Shown: positions 51,332 through 60,656, counted from the stretch's first letter. The stretch: 64,000 nt of DNA from Candidatus Woesearchaeota archaeon (GCA_016180065.1 JACPBY010000005.1:62001-126000); one strand, 5' to 3'. Notes: generated by a model from the letters alone, not told the origin. A program made the numbers and translations.

Positions 51332-51613
51332 ATGAACTGGCAGGCATTCGGCATTGGAGCAGCAGCAATAACAACTGCAGGGTTTGTCCCGCAGATACTC
51401 AGGGGATACAAAACAAAGCACCTGAAAGACCTCTCGTATGCGATGAACGGGCTGCTTTGCCTTGGTATGGGAATGTGGCTGATATACGGCATCGCAAGAA
51501 AAGACACAGTAATAATAGCGGCAAACATCGCGGGAATAGCGATGAACATCACGCTGATAGGAATGAAATACCACTACAGCAGGACTTCTGAGAAATTTGA
51601 GAAAAACCACTAG
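51332..51613 (+). CDS. SemiSWEET-family sugar transporter
   Basis: About 93 aa from ATG 51332; an in-frame GTG at 51323 overlaps the VapC remnant. Three helices form a single SWEET/MtN3 repeat. The PQ-loop motif is present (GFVPQILRGYKTK), as is LSYAMNGLLCLGMGMWLIYG. SemiSWEETs dimerise to move small sugars across the membrane. It could also be one of the PQ-loop proteins without proven sugar transport. Its placement between toxin remnants and a glycan operon gives no clear substrate. Confidence 0.78.
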   Translation: MNWQAFGIGAAAITTAGFVPQILRGYKTKHLKDLSYAMNGLLCLGMGMWLIYGIARKDTVIIAANIAGIAMNITLIGMKYHYSRTSEKFEKNH

Positions 51614-51630
51614 ACCGTCCATCCTAAAGC

Positions 51631-51640
51631 TTTAAATAAC
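51631..51640 (+). promoter_or_regulatory. TATA box for the GT4 operon at 51662
   Basis: TTTAAATAAC ends 21 bp before ATG 51662. It probably drives the whole plus-strand run to 58938, in which gaps are eight bases or fewer, or genes overlap, after the first cistron. Confidence 0.6.
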
Positions 51641-51661
51641 GCTTAAGGCTGCCTTTGGGCA

Positions 51662-52786
51662 ATGAACATTCTCGTCATAATGAAAAGGTTCTCCTCAGGA
51701 AAGGACCAGATAGCCGAGAACTTTGGAAGGGAAGTCAGGCTGGCTTCTGAGCTGCAAAGGCTTGGCAATTCCGTAACAGTCCTTTGCGCAGACCAGGCCA
51801 AAAAGGAAAGGCTGATAATGAAGCTCAACGGCATGACGGTTGAGATTTACCCATTCGGCATCCTCAAGGTTTTGGGGTTCCTTGCTACAGCAAAGAAAAT
51901 GGCTGCCCAAAACGACATAATAATCGGCACTTCCCACCCGCTGCTTGGGATTATTGCAGTTATGGCGGCCAAAGGAAAGCCTGTTGTTTATGACATAAGG
52001 GACAACTACGAAACCTATGCGCTCATCAAGCTGCCACTCCTAAGCAAGCTGATGATAAGGCTTGTGAACAACACAGCAATCAAGAAAAGCAGCCTTGTGG
52101 TATGCGGCAGCAACATACTCGCTGAGATGGCCAAAAAAACAAGGAACGGCCCAATTACCGTGGTGCCAAACGGCGTAAACCTGAAGCTCTACAAGCCAAT
52201 AGGGAAGGAGAAATGCAGAAAGATGCTTGGCCTGCCGCTGAAAGACAAAATAATAGCGTACAGCGGCGGAATCAGGGGAGCGGGCGTTGACGTGCTAATA
52301 AGCGCATTCCACATGCTGGAAGACAAAGACAAAAAGCTAAAGCTGATGCTCATAGGAAACGAGCTTAAAAGCAGATATGCTGAAACCGCCTCAGCTTCCA
52401 AAGGAAGGATAACAGTTGAGGGCTCAATGCCGTATGGCAGGCTCCTTTACTACCTTAACTCGGCAGATGCCTTCGTCATTTCCTACGAGCCAAACGATTT
52501 CACAAACATAATGTATGCGCCCTACAAGCTTGTTGATTACATGGCACTCAACAAGCCGATAGTGTGCACAGACGTCGGGGAAATGCGGAAAATGCTGAAA
52601 GGGCATGAGCAGCTGGTATGCAGGCCGAATGACGCAGAGGACATGGCACAGAAGATAATGGCAGCGCTGAAAACGAAAAAGGCAAACTACCGGGAAAGGC
52701 TCAAGGAGTTCACATGGGAAAGGCTGGGCGAAAAGCTAAACGATGCAATTAAAGCAATGTTTAAAAACAGGGCGAGAGGCAACTGA
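51662..52786 (+). CDS. Family 4 glycosyltransferase
   Basis: A 374-aa GT-B enzyme of the GT4 type: N-terminal Rossmann half starting NILVIMKRFS, GTSHPLLG, DIRDNYET; C-terminal half with VPNGVNLKLY, YSGGIRGAGVD and the EX7E region (SYEPNDFTNIMYAPYKLVDYMAL). It transfers a sugar from an NDP donor to a lipid-linked acceptor in the cytoplasm. It is closely related to the GT4 at 60690-61799, and the two flank this sugar operon. Leaderless promoter upstream. Confidence 0.86.
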   Translation: MNILVIMKRFSSGKDQIAENFGREVRLASELQRLGNSVTVLCADQAKKERLIMKLNGMTVEIYPFGILKVLGFLATAKKMAAQNDIIIGTSHPLLGIIAVMAAKGKPVVYDIRDNYETYALIKLPLLSKLMIRLVNNTAIKKSSLVVCGSNILAEMAKKTRNGPITVVPNGVNLKLYKPIGKEKCRKMLGLPLKDKIIAYSGGIRGAGVDVLISAFHMLEDKDKKLKLMLIGNELKSRYAETASASKGRITVEGSMPYGRLLYYLNSADAFVISYEPNDFTNIMYAPYKLVDYMALNKPIVCTDVGEMRKMLKGHEQLVCRPNDAEDMAQKIMAALKTKKANYRERLKEFTWERLGEKLNDAIKAMFKNRARGN

Positions 52787-52796
52787 ATGGGGCAGC

Positions 52797-53789
52797 ATGG
52801 CAGAAGACAGCTTTAACGGCAAAAACGCCCTGATAACAGGGGGGATGGGCTTCATAGGCAGCAACCTCGCTGCAAAGCTGGCTGGAAACGGGGCAGATGT
52901 AACAATACTTGACGCGATGATAGAAGGCCTCGGAGGCAACCAATTCAACATTCATGACATCAAAAACAAGATTAAGGCTATTGCAGCAGACGTAAGGGAC
53001 AAGAAAGCTGTTGCAGAAGCCGTGAAGGGGAAAGACTTCATCTTCCACCTTGCAGGCCAGGTTGACCACCACCGGAGCGTTGGGCAGCCCTTCGAGGACC
53101 TTGACATAAGGTGCAACGGCACATTAACGCTGCTTGAGGAATGCAGAAAAAACAACGATGACGCAAAGATTGTTTATTCAGGAACGAGGGCGGAATACGG
53201 GGCAGTGAAAAAACTGCCCGCATCCGAAGAGGAAACGCCAGCAAAGCCAATCGGAATGTACGCCATAACCAGCCTTGCAGCAGAAAACATGATGCTGATG
53301 TACAACAGGCTTCACGGCACAAGAAGCTGCTGCCTCAGGATAACGAACACATACGGGCCAAGGCACCAGATGAAAAAGCCATACGGCATTGTAAACTGGT
53401 TCATAAGGCTGGCAATGGAAGGCAAGCCAATCACAGTCATGGGCGACGGAAAAACACTAAGGGACTACCTTTACGTTGAGGACTGCTGCGACGCACTTAT
53501 GGCAGCAGCAGCAGCCAGCGAAAAGTCAGAAGGGGAAACATTCAATGCTGCAACAGGAACAGGATTAAGCTTCCTCGAGCTTGCGAAGGAAATAATAAAG
53601 GCAAACGGCCGCGGAGATTACAAGCTGGTGCCTTACCCTGACGAAACAAAACAGCTGGAGCCGGGCAGCTTCGTTGCAGACATTGGAAAAATAAGAAAAC
53701 TGCTGCGATGGACGCCCAAGACGCCCCTCAGCGAAGGGCTGAAGGCAACAATCGCGTTTTACAGGAAAAACAAGCAGCACTACTGGTGA
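52797..53789 (+). CDS. NAD-dependent epimerase/dehydratase lacking the active-site Lys
   Basis: About 330 aa from ATG 52797, ten bases after the GT4 stop. Extended SDR: TGGMGFIGSNL, VDHHRSV, SGTRAEYG, RITNTYGPRHQM and LRDYLYVEDCCDAL. The YxxxK position reads YAITS, with Ser where Lys is expected, in an otherwise intact active-site helix (SLAAENMMLMYN). Either catalysis uses another residue or the enzyme is impaired. Probable NDP-sugar substrate unknown. It is linked by five bases to the ATP-grasp gene. Confidence 0.82.
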   Translation: MAEDSFNGKNALITGGMGFIGSNLAAKLAGNGADVTILDAMIEGLGGNQFNIHDIKNKIKAIAADVRDKKAVAEAVKGKDFIFHLAGQVDHHRSVGQPFEDLDIRCNGTLTLLEECRKNNDDAKIVYSGTRAEYGAVKKLPASEEETPAKPIGMYAITSLAAENMMLMYNRLHGTRSCCLRITNTYGPRHQMKKPYGIVNWFIRLAMEGKPITVMGDGKTLRDYLYVEDCCDALMAAAAASEKSEGETFNAATGTGLSFLELAKEIIKANGRGDYKLVPYPDETKQLEPGSFVADIGKIRKLLRWTPKTPLSEGLKATIAFYRKNKQHYW

Positions 53790-53794
53790 GCCAA

Positions 53795-54871
53795 ATGAAG
53801 CGAATACTAATCGGATGCTGCGGCGGAACGCCGTCAATAAACGTTGAACGCTCACTCAAGGAAGCAAAAGAGCGCTACTACCTCATAGGCATGGACTCAG
53901 ACGAATACCACATATTCAGGTCAGAGGTTGACGAGTCCCACCTCATAACGCTGGCAGCAGACCCGCTCTACATCCCGCTCCTGCAGGGCATCATCGACAC
54001 CACAAAACCGGACTTCCTCCACACGCAAAACGACTACTCGGAACTCAAGAAGATATCAGACAACCGCCAGAAGCTGAACACGCTCCTGTTCATACCAAAA
54101 AAAAGGACGATAGACATCTGCATAGACAAGAACACCTCATACAAAGCCTGGAAGAATGCAGGCCTGAACGTGCCCCACACAGTCCTGGTCAGGACCGAAG
54201 AAGATTTGCGCCAGATGCTCAAGCTCCACGGAAAAGCATGGATCAGGTACAAGGAAGGAGGTTTTGGATACGGCTCGCTGCTGGCAACAGACCTTGAATT
54301 TGCAAAGGCGTGGATAAACCAATTCAAAGGCTGGGGAAACTTCACGGCAGCAGAATACCTTAGCCCTGACAGCACAACATGGATGGCACTCTTCAAGGAA
54401 GGCGAGCTTGTGGTTGCACAAGGCAGAAAGAGGCTTTACTGGGAATTCGCAAACAGGACAATCTCAGGTGTTACAGGCGTAACAGGCACAGGGGTAACAG
54501 TAAGCGACCCCGTCCTTGACAAAACAGCGCAGGAGGCGATATACGCAATTGACAAGGAACCTCACGGGATATTCAGCGTGGACCTCACCTACAGCCAGAA
54601 AGGCATGCCAACGCCCACAGAGATAAACATTGGAAGGTTCTTCACGACAAGCCACTTCTTCACCAAGGCAGGCCTGAACATGGCAGAGATGTACGTAAAG
54701 CTGGCCTTCGGGGAAAAAATCCCCCATATAGATAAGAGAATAAACCCCCTGCCGGAAGGGCTGGCATGGGTAAGGGGCATGGATGTTGAGCCCGTCCTGA
54801 CAACCGCGAAAGCCATAGAAGCCAAAAAGGCAGACCTTGAGCAAAGGAAAAAAAATGTTACAACAAAATGA
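53795..54871 (+). CDS. ATP-grasp enzyme
   Basis: About 358 aa from ATG 53795; longer starts overlap the upstream SDR. An N-terminal preATP-grasp fold (RILIGCCGGTPSINVERSLKEA) is followed by the ATP-grasp core: DKNTSYKAWKNAGLNVP, WIRYKEGGFGYGS for ATP binding, and metal-binding acids (SVDLTY, PTEINIGRF). ATP-grasp enzymes join a carboxylate to an amine or thiol through an acyl-phosphate. In a sugar operon it may attach an amino acid or peptide to an amino sugar made by the DegT enzyme (inference). Its 3' end overlaps the next SDR. Confidence 0.78.
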   Translation: MKRILIGCCGGTPSINVERSLKEAKERYYLIGMDSDEYHIFRSEVDESHLITLAADPLYIPLLQGIIDTTKPDFLHTQNDYSELKKISDNRQKLNTLLFIPKKRTIDICIDKNTSYKAWKNAGLNVPHTVLVRTEEDLRQMLKLHGKAWIRYKEGGFGYGSLLATDLEFAKAWINQFKGWGNFTAAEYLSPDSTTWMALFKEGELVVAQGRKRLYWEFANRTISGVTGVTGTGVTVSDPVLDKTAQEAIYAIDKEPHGIFSVDLTYSQKGMPTPTEINIGRFFTTSHFFTKAGLNMAEMYVKLAFGEKIPHIDKRINPLPEGLAWVRGMDVEPVLTTAKAIEAKKADLEQRKKNVTTK

Positions 54872-55799
54872 AAACATCATCCTGCTTACCGGAGGCTCAG
54901 GATTCATCGGAAAGCACGTGCTCGCAGAGTTGATGAACACAGGGCACAGAAACGTTTACGCCCTGACAAGAAACTGCCATAAAGCAAACAAAAGTGAAGG
55001 CTTCCAACGCGCTGAAGGCGATATCACAAAGCCGGAAACACTCAAAGGCCTGGCAGGGCTGAACATCACAACAGCCATCCACCTGGCAGCCCTGATGCCA
55101 AACGCAGAAAACAAAAACAACATAACAGAACACATGCTGCACAACCTTGAAGGAACAATAAACCTGTTCAACGCCCTGCCTAACACCATAAGGCAGTTCA
55201 TATTCATAAGCACAGTTGACGTGTATGGGAAGCCAGCCAGGCTGCCCGTAAAAGAAGACCATCCTCCAAACCCTGAAAGCTATTATGCCATAAGCAAGCT
55301 TGCAAGTGAACAATACCTGAAAATTGCCTGCAGGGAACGCGGAACCATACTAACAATCCTGAGGCTAAGCCACGTGTACGGGCCAGGAGAGCCAGCCATA
55401 AAGGCAATACCCACATTCATCACCAGCTTCCTGAAAGGCAATGCACCCGTGCTATACAGCAGCCCAAACGAAGCCAGGGATTATGTTTATGTTGATGACA
55501 CTGCAAGCGCAATAAGGCTGGCAGCAGAAACAGGGAAAGGGGGAACATACAACATCGCAACAGGCAAGCCGCAAAAGATATGGGCAGTGCTGGAGCAGAT
55601 ACGGAAAATACTCAAAAGCCAGATAGAGCCGAGAATTGAAAAATCCGGAAGCAGAAGCAAAAAACAAAAGCCACTCACACTTTGCTTTGACATCACAGCA
55701 GCAGGAAAAGGCCTCGGCTACAGGCCAAAGACGCCATTCAAAGAAGGACTGACAAGAGAAACAGAGTGGTTCAAAAATGAAAAGCACAGCCTACATTGA
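54855..55799 (+). CDS. NAD-dependent epimerase/dehydratase (SDR)
   Basis: About 314 aa from ATG 54855, overlapping the ATP-grasp stop by 17 bp. Extended SDR: LTGGSGFIGKHVL, Ser in STVDVYGKP, YxxxK as YYAISK, RDYVYVDDTASAI. The active site is complete, in contrast to the SDR at 52797. Likely NDP-sugar epimerase or reductase; substrate unknown. It overlaps the HAD gene by 23 bp. Confidence 0.83.
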   Translation: MLQQNENIILLTGGSGFIGKHVLAELMNTGHRNVYALTRNCHKANKSEGFQRAEGDITKPETLKGLAGLNITTAIHLAALMPNAENKNNITEHMLHNLEGTINLFNALPNTIRQFIFISTVDVYGKPARLPVKEDHPPNPESYYAISKLASEQYLKIACRERGTILTILRLSHVYGPGEPAIKAIPTFITSFLKGNAPVLYSSPNEARDYVYVDDTASAIRLAAETGKGGTYNIATGKPQKIWAVLEQIRKILKSQIEPRIEKSGSRSKKQKPLTLCFDITAAGKGLGYRPKTPFKEGLTRETEWFKNEKHSLH

Positions 55800-56436
55800 C
55801 CTTGACGGAACCGTGCTTGACACGAAAAAACGCCACTACGCTGCCTACACGGCCATACTGAAAAGGCACGGATGCAATCCCCTTGGAATAAGAAGCTACT
55901 GGAATCTCAAGACAGCAGCTACGCCAAATGCGGAAATCCTCAAAAGGACAAAAGCACAACACATTGCAAAGCAGTTCCAAAAGGAATGGCTGCAGGAGAT
56001 AGAAAAAAAGGGCAGGCTCAAGCTGGACTCACTCGCTGAGAAAGCCAGGGAAGGGCTCAAGGCGCTCAGCCAGTTCAGGCTGGTGCTGGTAACACTCAGG
56101 CAAAGCAGAAAAAGCCTGCTCAGGCAGCTAAAACTGCTTGGAATAAAAGGCTGCTTTGACGCCGTTCTGAGCGGCCATCCAAAAAAAACGCAGCCGTGGA
56201 AACAAAAGGCAGGCCTCATCAGAAAAGACATTAAAAAGGGCAACAGGGCAGCCTTCATGATAGGGGACACGGAAGCTGACATCAAAGCAGCAAAGAAACT
56301 GAAAATACCAGCCATAGCAACCACCAGCGGGATGCGGCGCAAAGAGCTGCTGCTGAGGCTCAAGCCGGAATTCACCGCAACACAGCTTAACAAGGCAGCA
56401 ACGATTGCAAAAAAATGGCACCCTTCCTCGAACTGA
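55777..56436 (+). CDS. HAD-superfamily hydrolase
   Basis: A 219-aa HAD protein: nucleophile motif DLDGTVLDTKKRH, motif II Ser/Thr in LVTLRQS, motif III Lys region (KKTQPWKQKAG) and motif IV GDTEADIKAAKK. A helical cap of about 70 residues follows the nucleophile, as in phosphoglycolate-phosphatase-like enzymes. It is probably a sugar-phosphate phosphatase of this operon. Overlaps on both sides show tight coupling. Confidence 0.78.
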   Translation: MKSTAYIDLDGTVLDTKKRHYAAYTAILKRHGCNPLGIRSYWNLKTAATPNAEILKRTKAQHIAKQFQKEWLQEIEKKGRLKLDSLAEKAREGLKALSQFRLVLVTLRQSRKSLLRQLKLLGIKGCFDAVLSGHPKKTQPWKQKAGLIRKDIKKGNRAAFMIGDTEADIKAAKKLKIPAIATTSGMRRKELLLRLKPEFTATQLNKAATIAKKWHPSSN

Positions 56437-57500
56437 CAAGGCAATACAGGGAAATGAAAGAGGAAATCGACAACGCAATAGCTGACACGCTAAACAGAGG
56501 AACATTCGTCCTTGGAGAAAAGGTTGCGGAATTTGAAAAGGCATTTGCAAGGTACTGCAACGCCAGGCATTGCGTTGCGGTAGGCTCGGGAACAGAAGCG
56601 CTCCACATAGCGCTAAGGGCCGCCGGGGTAAAGCCCCGGGATGAAGCCATAATGCCAACGCACACGTTCATAGCAACAGCATTGGCTGCAGATTATGCAG
56701 GCGCAAAGCCCGTGTTCGCGGACATAAGCGAAGACAGCTACTGCATAGACGCTGAAAAAATAAAAGAGGCAATAACACAAAAGACAAAGGCAATAATCCC
56801 AGTCCACATGTACGGCCAATACTCGGACATGGATGCAATAACAGAAATCGCCGGAAAACACAACACTGCGGTTGTTGAGGACGCCTGCCAAAGCCACGGG
56901 GCAGAATACAAAAGCAGGAAAAATGTTATCGGGAATGCCGCATGCTACAGCTTCTACCCAACAAAAAACCTCGGATGCTACGGAGACGGGGGAGCGATAG
57001 TCACGAACGACGCTGAACTGGCAGAAAAAGCGATGCTGCTGAGAAACTACGGCGAAAAGAAAAAATACGAGCACATAATAAAAGGATTCAACAGCAGGCT
57101 CGACGAACTTCAGGCGGCAATCCTGCTTGCGAAGCTCAAGCACCTGGACAGCTGGGTTGAAAAAAGAAGGAAGGCGGCAGCAGAATACAACAAAGCGCTT
57201 GCTGAAGCTGACGTTATTACACCAACCGAAGCCGGATACGGAAAGCACGCATACTACCTCTATGTAATAAGAAGCAGGCAGCGCGACAGGCTTCAGCAAC
57301 ACCTCAAGGCAAAAGGCACCCAGACATTGATACACTACCCGATACCGGTGCACAAGCAAAAAGCATTCGCGGAATACAACAGCCAGACATTCCCAGTTGC
57401 CGAAAAAATCGCAAAGGAAATACTGTCGCTTCCGATGTTCCCTGAAATAACGCCTGAAGAGATAAGCGAAGTTGCCAATGCAATAAAAAGCTTCAGATGA
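56415..57500 (+). CDS. DegT/DnrJ/EryC1 sugar aminotransferase
   Basis: A 361-aa PLP enzyme with normal family length: GSGTEALHIALRAAG, the PLP-ring Asp in VEDACQSHGAE, the Schiff-base Lys in SFYPTKNLGCYGDGG, and RLDELQAAIL. It aminates a keto-sugar nucleotide using glutamate. With rmlA/rmlB close by, a dTDP-amino-dideoxy sugar is likely; position (C3 or C4) cannot be told. It starts inside the HAD gene by 22 bp and is followed eight bases later by the flippase. Confidence 0.88.
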   Translation: MAPFLELTRQYREMKEEIDNAIADTLNRGTFVLGEKVAEFEKAFARYCNARHCVAVGSGTEALHIALRAAGVKPRDEAIMPTHTFIATALAADYAGAKPVFADISEDSYCIDAEKIKEAITQKTKAIIPVHMYGQYSDMDAITEIAGKHNTAVVEDACQSHGAEYKSRKNVIGNAACYSFYPTKNLGCYGDGGAIVTNDAELAEKAMLLRNYGEKKKYEHIIKGFNSRLDELQAAILLAKLKHLDSWVEKRRKAAAEYNKALAEADVITPTEAGYGKHAYYLYVIRSRQRDRLQQHLKAKGTQTLIHYPIPVHKQKAFAEYNSQTFPVAEKIAKEILSLPMFPEITPEEISEVANAIKSFR

Positions 57501-57507
57501 TAACGCC

Positions 57508-58938
57508 ATGTCCACAACAAAGAATGCCGCATACGTCCTTACCTCGCAGGTCATCCTGCTTCTATCAGGCGTCATAATCAGCCTGGGCCTCGGAAGGCTG
57601 CTGGGGCCTGAGCTTTACGGCAGGTATGGAATCGTGTTTGCGGTTGCATCTGTCCTGAACGTCCTGCTCACTCCCGGAATCGTGCAGGCCATCGCCAAGC
57701 ACATTGCCGAGAAAAAAAGCCATGCGGGGATGGTTGCGAAGGCAATGCTGAAAAGGCAGCTCATAATCTGCACAGCCCTCGCAATAATTTATTTCGCGCT
57801 CGCAACGCCCCTTGCACAGGCTATGAATGACAAATCACTTGCATGGCTCCTGAGGGCAATAACGCCCATGGCAATCCTGTACGGCATATCAGCGGTATAC
57901 GGCGGCTACCTGACAGGGCTTGGGAGGTTCGCCGAGCAGTCAATCCAGCTCATAATCTACTCAACAAGCAGGCTGGCGCTGACCTTCACGCTGGCATACT
58001 TTTTCTCAGTAACAGGAGCCCTTGCAGCCCTGCCCCTTGCCTCACTAATGGCACTGCTTTACCTGGCACATACTGCAAAACTCAAAAGCGACGAACGAAC
58101 GACGCCAACAGCAGGGATTTACAAGCTTGCAATGCCGCTGACAATGTTCACAGCCCTGATAACCCTGTTCATGAACACAGACCTGCTGCTGGTACATGCC
58201 CTGCTCAAAAGCCCTGAAGCAACAGGCTATTACACGGCCGCAAGCACCATAGCAAGGATGCCTTACTTTGTCCTGACAGCCCTCGCAACGCTGATGCTGC
58301 CAGCTGTTGCGGAAAAACTTGCAAGCTCAAAAGAAGAAGCACAAAAATTCGTCAGGGAAACGATAAGGTATGTGCTCATGCTGCTGCTGCCGGCAACAGC
58401 CCTGCTTGTTTCAACAGCAAAGCCCCTCGTGATGCTGCTTTACAGGTCAGAATACGTGCATGCGGCAGAGCCAACGGCAATACTGGCAGCAGGGACAGCT
58501 GCATTGACAACAGCATACCTCCTGGCAACTGTCCTGAACGCTGCCGGGAAAACATCATACCCCCTAACCGTAATGGCGGCAACACTGGCTGCAAGCGTGG
58601 CTGCAAACACAATGGCAATACCGCAATACGGCCTGAAAGGGGCGGCAGCTGTTGTGGCAATAGCATCAGTTGCTGCAGCAATTGCAATGCTGCTCGGAGC
58701 TTACAGGAGGATTGGGAACTTCATTCCTTACAGAAGCATAGCAAAAACAGCGGCCGCATCGCTGGCAATACTGGCCCTGGCAATGAGCTTCAGGCTGCAG
58801 AACAAGTTTCTCCTTCCGGTGGAGTATGCGATACTGGGAGTTTTATACCTTGCTCTGCTGATTGCGCTCAAGGAAATAAATCATTCAGACAAGGAAAGGC
58901 TCAGAAGCCTGATACCGAATGCTCTCAAGAAGGCTTAG
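57508..58938 (+). CDS. Wzx-like polysaccharide/lipid-linked glycan flippase
   Basis: A 476-aa MOP-superfamily protein with about 14 helices: SQVILLLSGVIISLGLGRLLG at the N-terminus, the PELYGRYGIVFAV turn, GGYLTGLGRFAEQS and a hydrophobic C-terminus. Such proteins flip polyprenyl-linked oligosaccharides to the outer face, where GT-C or oligosaccharyltransferases use them. It is the last gene of the plus-strand operon and overlaps rmlA tail-to-tail by 14 bp. Confidence 0.84.
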   Translation: MSTTKNAAYVLTSQVILLLSGVIISLGLGRLLGPELYGRYGIVFAVASVLNVLLTPGIVQAIAKHIAEKKSHAGMVAKAMLKRQLIICTALAIIYFALATPLAQAMNDKSLAWLLRAITPMAILYGISAVYGGYLTGLGRFAEQSIQLIIYSTSRLALTFTLAYFFSVTGALAALPLASLMALLYLAHTAKLKSDERTTPTAGIYKLAMPLTMFTALITLFMNTDLLLVHALLKSPEATGYYTAASTIARMPYFVLTALATLMLPAVAEKLASSKEEAQKFVRETIRYVLMLLLPATALLVSTAKPLVMLLYRSEYVHAAEPTAILAAGTAALTTAYLLATVLNAAGKTSYPLTVMAATLAASVAANTMAIPQYGLKGAAAVVAIASVAAAIAMLLGAYRRIGNFIPYRSIAKTAAASLAILALAMSFRLQNKFLLPVEYAILGVLYLALLIALKEINHSDKERLRSLIPNALKKA

Positions 58939-59656
58939 CCTTTTGCCTGTTCTCCCTCACGATTGAGTTTGCCTCAAACCATGCCTCAAGCGTCCCGGCA
59001 TCAGTCCAGTACCCCTTAAGCAGGCTCCATGACAGCCTGCCAGCCTTCAGGTAATGGCTGACCACGTCAACAACCTCAACCTCCCCCCTTTGCGAAGGCT
59101 TCAGGCCGTGAATAACATCAAAAACAGAGCTGTCAAACATGTAAACGCCGGTAACGCAAAGGTTGCTGGGCGGATGGACTGGCTTTTCCTGAATAGCAAC
59201 AACCCTGCCATCCCTGAGCTCAACCACGCCATACCTCTGAGGGTCATGAACCTCCTTCAGGAAAACGTGGCAACCGCTGCTGCCGGCCTCAAACCTGGCA
59301 GCTTCTTCCTTCAGGCCCTCATCCATCACATTATCACCAAGAACGACCATAAGCTTATCCCCGTCAGCAAATTCCCGGGCAAGGGCAAGAGCAACAGGAA
59401 TGCCCTCAGCGCCCTCCTGGCAGCGGTATGTGAGGTTGACACCGAACTCCCTGCCGCTTCCCAAAAGCCGCAGAAAATCACCGATGCTCTCACCGCCAAC
59501 GATTATGAGGATATCATTAATCCCTGCGGCAGCAAGCGTCTTAATCGGGTAATAAATCATAGGCTCGCTGTAAATTGGAAGAAGATGCTTATTGGTGACC
59601 TTGGTAAGGGGCAGCATCCTCGTGCCCTTCCCGCCTGCAAGAATCACACCTTTCAT
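58925..59656 (-). CDS. rmlA: Glucose-1-phosphate thymidylyltransferase (RmlA-like)
   Basis: About 243 aa. Nucleotide motif LAGGKGTRMLPLT, KHLLPIYSEPMIYYPI, GDNVMDEG for the metal, and the EKPVHPPSNLCVTGVYMFD loop. It makes dTDP-glucose from dTTP and glucose 1-phosphate. It is shorter than bacterial RmlA (~290 aa), lacking the C-terminal extension, as in the short archaeal forms. Met 59656 overlaps the rmlB stop as ATGA; a longer frame to 59680 would run into rmlB and is less likely. Confidence 0.87.
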   Translation of the reverse strand: MKGVILAGGKGTRMLPLTKVTNKHLLPIYSEPMIYYPIKTLAAAGINDILIIVGGESIGDFLRLLGSGREFGVNLTYRCQEGAEGIPVALALAREFADGDKLMVVLGDNVMDEGLKEEAARFEAGSSGCHVFLKEVHDPQRYGVVELRDGRVVAIQEKPVHPPSNLCVTGVYMFDSSVFDVIHGLKPSQRGEVEVVDVVSHYLKAGRLSWSLLKGYWTDAGTLEAWFEANSIVRENRQKAKPS

Positions 59657-60609
59657 TTTCTCAATGGCCTCCACCACCACTCATTGTCAGCATACCACTG
59701 AACCGTAGCCTGCAACGCATCCTCAAACCTGTGCCTGGGCTTCCAGCCAAGCTTTTTAATCTTTGCGCTGTCAATGGCGTATCTCCTGTCATGGCCCTTC
59801 CTGTCCTCAACATAACTGATGAGGCTTTTTGGCCTGCCAAGTGCCTTGAGAATAGCGGCAGTCACATCAATATTTGCATGCTCATTTCCCCCGCCAATGT
59901 TGTAGATTTCGCCGGGCTCGCCTTTCTCCATGACAAGGGCTATTGCTTCACAGTTGTCCTCAACAAAAAGCCAGTCCCTCCTGTAAAGCCCATCACCGTA
60001 GACTGGCAAAGGCTTATTTTCCATCGCGTTCGCAATAAAAAGGGGAATCAGCTTTTCAGGATACTGAAAAGGGCCGAAGTTGTTTGAGCTCCTGACAACG
60101 ACAACAGGCTGCTTATGCGTCGTAAAGTACGACAAGGCAAGCAAATCAGCAGCTGCCTTGGAAGCTGAATAAGCGCTTGAGGGGCTTAACTTATCGTTTT
60201 CCGAGAAAAAGCCCTTCTGCCTGCTGCCGTAAACCTCGTCAGTCGAGACCTGAATAAAGCGCCTGATGCCCAGCTTCTTCGCAACTTCAAGCAGAACATA
60301 AGAGCCAACATAGTTTGTCCGGATAAACGGCTGCGCATCGCTTATTGAGCGGTCAACATGGCTCTCGGCAGCGAAGTTGACAACAACATCACAGCCCTTC
60401 ATTGCCGTTTCAACAGCGGCTGCATCGCAGATGTCGCCCTTAACAAACCTGTAACCGGGGCTATTCGCGATGTCTTTCAGGTTGTTGACGTTGCCTGCAT
60501 ATGTGAGCTTATCAAAATTCACTACTTCAACACCGCTGCGGCTGCTGAGAAGATGCCTTATGAAATTGCTTCCTATGAAGCCCATCCCCCCTGTAACAAA
60601 TGCCTTCAT
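59653..60609 (-). CDS. rmlB: dTDP-glucose 4,6-dehydratase (RmlB)
   Basis: About 318 aa from Met 60609, which lies 25-34 bp after a TATA-like box; the longer frame to 60681 crosses the divergent promoter. Features: TGGMGFIGSNFIRHLL, NFAAESHVDRSI, STDEVYGSR with the Asp-Glu pair specific to 4,6-dehydratases, YxxxK as YSASK, and SSNNFGPFQYPEKLIPL. It forms dTDP-4-keto-6-deoxyglucose, the common precursor for the aminotransferase, C-methyltransferases and SDRs here. No rmlC or rmlD is evident nearby. Confidence 0.9.
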   Translation of the reverse strand: MKAFVTGGMGFIGSNFIRHLLSSRSGVEVVNFDKLTYAGNVNNLKDIANSPGYRFVKGDICDAAAVETAMKGCDVVVNFAAESHVDRSISDAQPFIRTNYVGSYVLLEVAKKLGIRRFIQVSTDEVYGSRQKGFFSENDKLSPSSAYSASKAAADLLALSYFTTHKQPVVVVRSSNNFGPFQYPEKLIPLFIANAMENKPLPVYGDGLYRRDWLFVEDNCEAIALVMEKGEPGEIYNIGGGNEHANIDVTAAILKALGRPKSLISYVEDRKGHDRRYAIDSAKIKKLGWKPRHRFEDALQATVQWYADNEWWWRPLRK

Positions 60610-60633
60610 TCCGTAAACGGAAAGCCCAAGGCA

Positions 60634-60643
60634 CTTATTAAAA
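60634..60643 (-). promoter_or_regulatory. TATA-like box for rmlB-rmlA
   Basis: On the minus strand TTTTAATAAG lies 25-34 bp before Met 60609, supporting that start and a leaderless transcript. Confidence 0.5.
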
Positions 60644-60656
60644 TGTTTTGGTAAAC

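Noticed and set aside
56613..57575. Antisense 320-codon open frame opposite the DegT aminotransferase
   Set aside because: The sense frame has all catalytic motifs. The antisense product is Cys/Phe/Val-rich noise without family features.
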